Position numbers and translations under genes: made by a program. A DNA stretch of 6,518 nucleotides from contig NZ_CALEVF010000182.1 of NCBI RefSeq assembly GCF_937920395.1, forward strand, positions 1 through 6,518. The letters are read 5' to 3'. The DNA is from an uncultured Clostridium sp. GTDB lineage: Bacteria; Bacillota; Clostridia; Clostridiales; Clostridiaceae. The notes under the pieces were generated by a model, which saw only the letters and a program-made list of their open reading frames with translations, searched no databases and was not told the DNA's origin. Positions 5,018-6,518 of the stretch are shown here, one piece after another. Within the stretch, counting starts at the first letter, position 1, and every line of letters starts with the position of its first letter.

Positions 5018-5974
5018 TTACTCTTTATTGCACTTAATAGGATTATCATTATTACAAATAAATTTATAATTATCATTTAAAAACGGTCTTGAAATTTGAA
5101 GTTGTAACCATTTCCTTTCTAAATAGGTATCGCAATTTGAATATATGTAAGATAATATTTTGTCTACATCGTGTCCTCTTCCCCAAATTAAAACAAATTT
5201 TTGTAATCTTTCTTGAACAATTACACCACATACATTTAAATATTCTAAACACATAGCATTAATCCATTCCACAAAAGCCCGTGAACCAGTAAAGATACGA
5301 ATATATATATAGTTTTTCTCTCCATTTTTAGAATAACGTTTTAAAGTGTTATAATTTCCATCTCCATCGATTGTACCTCTACGAAAATCAGAAAAATAAA
5401 TTTTAGGTATTTGTAAATGGCCGAGTGTTAAGGACTTATTATGTGTTAAACCTATATTTAGACAAAAATTATAAAAAAGTTCCGAGGTAAAACTGTAAGT
5501 ATAATTAATGAAAGTTTTACCATTTTCATTAATTTTTTTATTAGAAACTATTTTTAATTTTCTACCTGTAATTAAATCGCAGATAATATCTCGTATTTCC
5601 ATTAGCAAATCAAAGTCATTTGATGAAATTTTTATTAAATGTCTATTTTTATGCAAGGTTCCGTCCGTAGCGATTATACCAATAATATATCCTAATTTTC
5701 TGCACCACGTAATAACGGAGGCTTCCTCTTTTACTATTTCAAAACCATACTTTTTATATGAATAATAAAAAGCTTTATGTGATATACTACAAAACTTTTG
5801 CGAATCGCAGATACGAGCTTCAAATGGTTTATTACACCAAGGACAAATATTAATCTCACGCTTTTTCGTACTTTTTATGAAGCATTCATGGGTGCAAAAA
5901 TTCCTTGTTTCTATTGTTGGTGTGTAACTTTTTTTGCAATAATCACAGTACCTTTTAACTATTTTAACAGTCAT
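5018..5974 (-). CDS. freestanding LAGLIDADG homing endonuclease with N-terminal zinc fingers
   Basis: A 318-residue protein. Two LAGLIDADG helices are visible: LGYIIGIIATDG at 94-105 (acidic residue D104) and FRRGTIDGDG at 197-206 (D205), 100 residues apart as in single-chain, two-repeat homing enzymes. Both catalytic acids are intact, so it is likely active and would cut a long, specific site. Ahead of the nuclease lie two treble-clef-like zinc fingers: C10-C13-C27-C31 and C44-C47-C62-H66, probably added DNA-binding or targeting modules. ATG at 5974 is chosen for AAGGAG (5988-5983), 8 bases away. No flanking intron or intein boundary is visible, so it is a stand-alone gene, transcribed opposite to the replication-type gene at 6290. 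These enzymes spread themselves by cutting alleles lacking them. It could also be a domesticated regulator. Confidence 0.9.
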   Translation of the reverse strand: MTVKIVKRYCDYCKKSYTPTIETRNFCTHECFIKSTKKREINICPWCNKPFEARICDSQKFCSISHKAFYYSYKKYGFEIVKEEASVITWCRKLGYIIGIIATDGTLHKNRHLIKISSNDFDLLMEIRDIICDLITGRKLKIVSNKKINENGKTFINYTYSFTSELFYNFCLNIGLTHNKSLTLGHLQIPKIYFSDFRRGTIDGDGNYNTLKRYSKNGEKNYIYIRIFTGSRAFVEWINAMCLEYLNVCGVIVQERLQKFVLIWGRGHDVDKILSYIYSNCDTYLERKWLQLQISRPFLNDNYKFICNNDNPIKCNKE

Positions 5975-6012
5975 AGCAGTCTCTCCTTACGAATATTATT
6001 TACAAATATCAT

Positions 6013-6070
6013 TTCCCAATATTTCAATTAAATACATTTTTATAAAATTATTTAATTAGAATATTGGGAA
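6013..6070. repeat. long inverted repeat upstream of the homing endonuclease
   Basis: Arms 6013-6034 and 6049-6070 are reverse complements at 20 of 22 positions, around a 14-base centre TTTTATAAAA-type sequence. The outer 11 bases of each arm (TTCCCAATATT / AATATTGGGAA) match perfectly. No T-run follows on either strand, so it is not an obvious terminator. Its place about 40 bases before the LAGLIDADG start suggests a regulatory dyad, a replication or partition site, or a former nuclease target. Confidence 0.75.
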
Positions 6071-6112
6071 GGAAGTATATTAATCGGAAAAAGAGACTAA
6101 CAATATATATTT

Positions 6113-6150
6113 AAAAAAACTTATATTTTATAAGTTTTTTTATTTTTTTA
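6113..6150. terminator. bidirectional intrinsic terminator between divergent genes
   Basis: AAAAAAACTTATA (6113-6125) and TATAAGTTTTTTT (6129-6141) form a perfect 13-bp stem with a 3-base TTT loop. A second T-run, ATTTTTTT, follows on the plus strand. Either strand gives a hairpin with a T7 tail, although GC in the stem is low. Neither flanking gene ends here, so it implies an additional transcript or insulation. Confidence 0.65.
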
Positions 6151-6155
6151 ACAAG

Positions 6156-6198
6156 TTTTCATTATAATGACTAATATGAGATTTCGTTATAATGAAAA
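6156..6198. repeat. paired TTTC(A/G)TTATAATGA repeats upstream of the replication-type gene
   Basis: TTTCATTATAATGA (6157-6170) recurs at 6182-6195 with one change, 25 bases apart. The first copy contains the perfect 12-base palindrome TCATTATAATGA. The outer parts also form a 12-bp inverted repeat, TTTTCATTATAA (6156-6167) and TTATAATGAAAA (6187-6198). Each copy contains TATAAT, but no matching -35 was found. Candidate operator or initiator-binding site for the gene at 6290. Confidence 0.6.
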
Positions 6199-6289
6199 AA
6201 CGAATATAAATAATAAAAAAATTATTGAAAAATTTTATATAAAATTGAAGATATAACTATATAGAGGTATAAAAACAGGAGATGATAAA

Positions 6290-6483
6290 ATGCAAGGTAA
6301 TATGGCTTATTGTCAACATTTATTTGATGATACTACAGATGGATATATACAATTACTTAAAATTAATAAAAATAAAGAAATAAAAATATATAATACAAAT
6401 ATTAAAGGCTTGAAAGAAATTGTAGAAATAGTAAAAGGTGAAAAAGATACTTTTATAGCACCTAATACTATGTACAAGCCATA
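6290..6483 (+). CDS. N-terminal fragment of a replication/primase-type protein, truncated by adapter
   Basis: The frame starts at ATG 6290 with AGGAG (6277-6281) 8 bases ahead and gives 64 codons. The protein begins with MAYCQHLFDDTTDGYIQLLK and contains KIYNTNIKGLKEIVE and DTFIAPNTMYKP. From memory, this N-terminus resembles plasmid or phage replication proteins of Firmicutes with an archaeo-eukaryotic primase-like domain, in which 'FI(S/A)PNTFYKP' is followed by an ALYIDLD catalytic motif. That catalytic part is not in this window. The apparent TAA stop (6482-6484) is formed by TA from the genome plus the first A of the adapter, so the protein surely continues. Its family is a moderate-confidence recognition. 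It would be a second replication gene besides the Rep_3 initiator. Confidence 0.6.
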
Positions 6484-6518
6484 AGATCGGAAGAGCACAC
6501 GTCTGAACTCCAGTCACC
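6484..6518 (+). other. Illumina TruSeq adapter contamination
   Basis: From AGATCGGAAGAGC at 6484 to CCAGTCAC at 6517 the sequence is the standard 34-base Illumina TruSeq read-1 3' adapter, and the final C would be the first index base. It is synthetic and not part of the organism. The composition also shifts abruptly from about 25% GC to about 55%. Confidence 0.98.

Noticed and set aside
5508..6031. Plus-strand frames opposite the LAGLIDADG gene (5508-5765, 5798-6031)
   Set aside because: Antisense shadows; both catalytic motifs and zinc fingers are on the minus strand.
6313..6498. 61-codon minus-strand frame at the right end
   Set aside because: Its first codons are read from sequencing adapter and it is antisense to the replication-type gene.

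Overview
The window is a very AT-rich piece of Firmicutes DNA, most likely clostridial. The signs are strong AGGAGG-type ribosome sites, AT-ending codons, and a Rep_3 initiator with a C-terminal tail typical of clostridial replication proteins. Its content (iteron origin, RepB-type initiator, small DNA-binding protein, two unrelated homing-type nucleases, a second replication-type gene, no housekeeping genes) points to a plasmid or plasmid-like accessory element. The last 35 bases are not biological. They match the Illumina TruSeq adapter, so the window ends at an untrimmed library or contig end.

Layout: (1) 1-1024, minus strand: an XRE-family regulator translationally overlapped with an ImmA/IrrE-type zinc metallopeptidase that runs off the left edge, driven by a good promoter with candidate operators. 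(2) 1025-1461: regulatory and origin region with an unexplained 10-bp inverted repeat, five 16-bp iterons plus a sixth half-copy, and a 13-bp inverted repeat over the predicted rep promoter. (3) 1462-2478, plus: Rep_3 (RepB-type) replication initiator, with a possible terminator at 2644-2680. (4) 2821-3696, plus: a three-gene unit of excisionase-type HTH protein, unknown 72-residue protein and HNH endonuclease, behind a promoter whose spacer is a tandem 10-bp repeat. (5) 3845-4383, minus: a compact cassette with an unrecognised 139-residue protein of clearly higher GC, preceded by a perfect 18-bp inverted repeat and followed by two hairpins. (6) 4384-5017: no convincing gene, one perfect DnaA box. 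(7) 5018-5974, minus: freestanding LAGLIDADG homing endonuclease with two N-terminal zinc fingers. (8) 5975-6289: intergenic region with a 22-bp-arm inverted repeat, a strong terminator-like hairpin and paired TATAATGA repeats. (9) 6290-6483, plus: the first 64 codons of a second replication/primase-type gene, cut by the adapter.

Likely working together: Rep binds the iterons to start replication and probably represses itself through the inverted half-iterons over its promoter. The XRE/ImmA pair is built like a repressor and anti-repressor protease switch; what it controls here cannot be seen. The HNH and LAGLIDADG nucleases are probably selfish or invasion-related passengers. The GC-rich orphan cassette and the XRE/HTH-HNH operons are the least explained parts.
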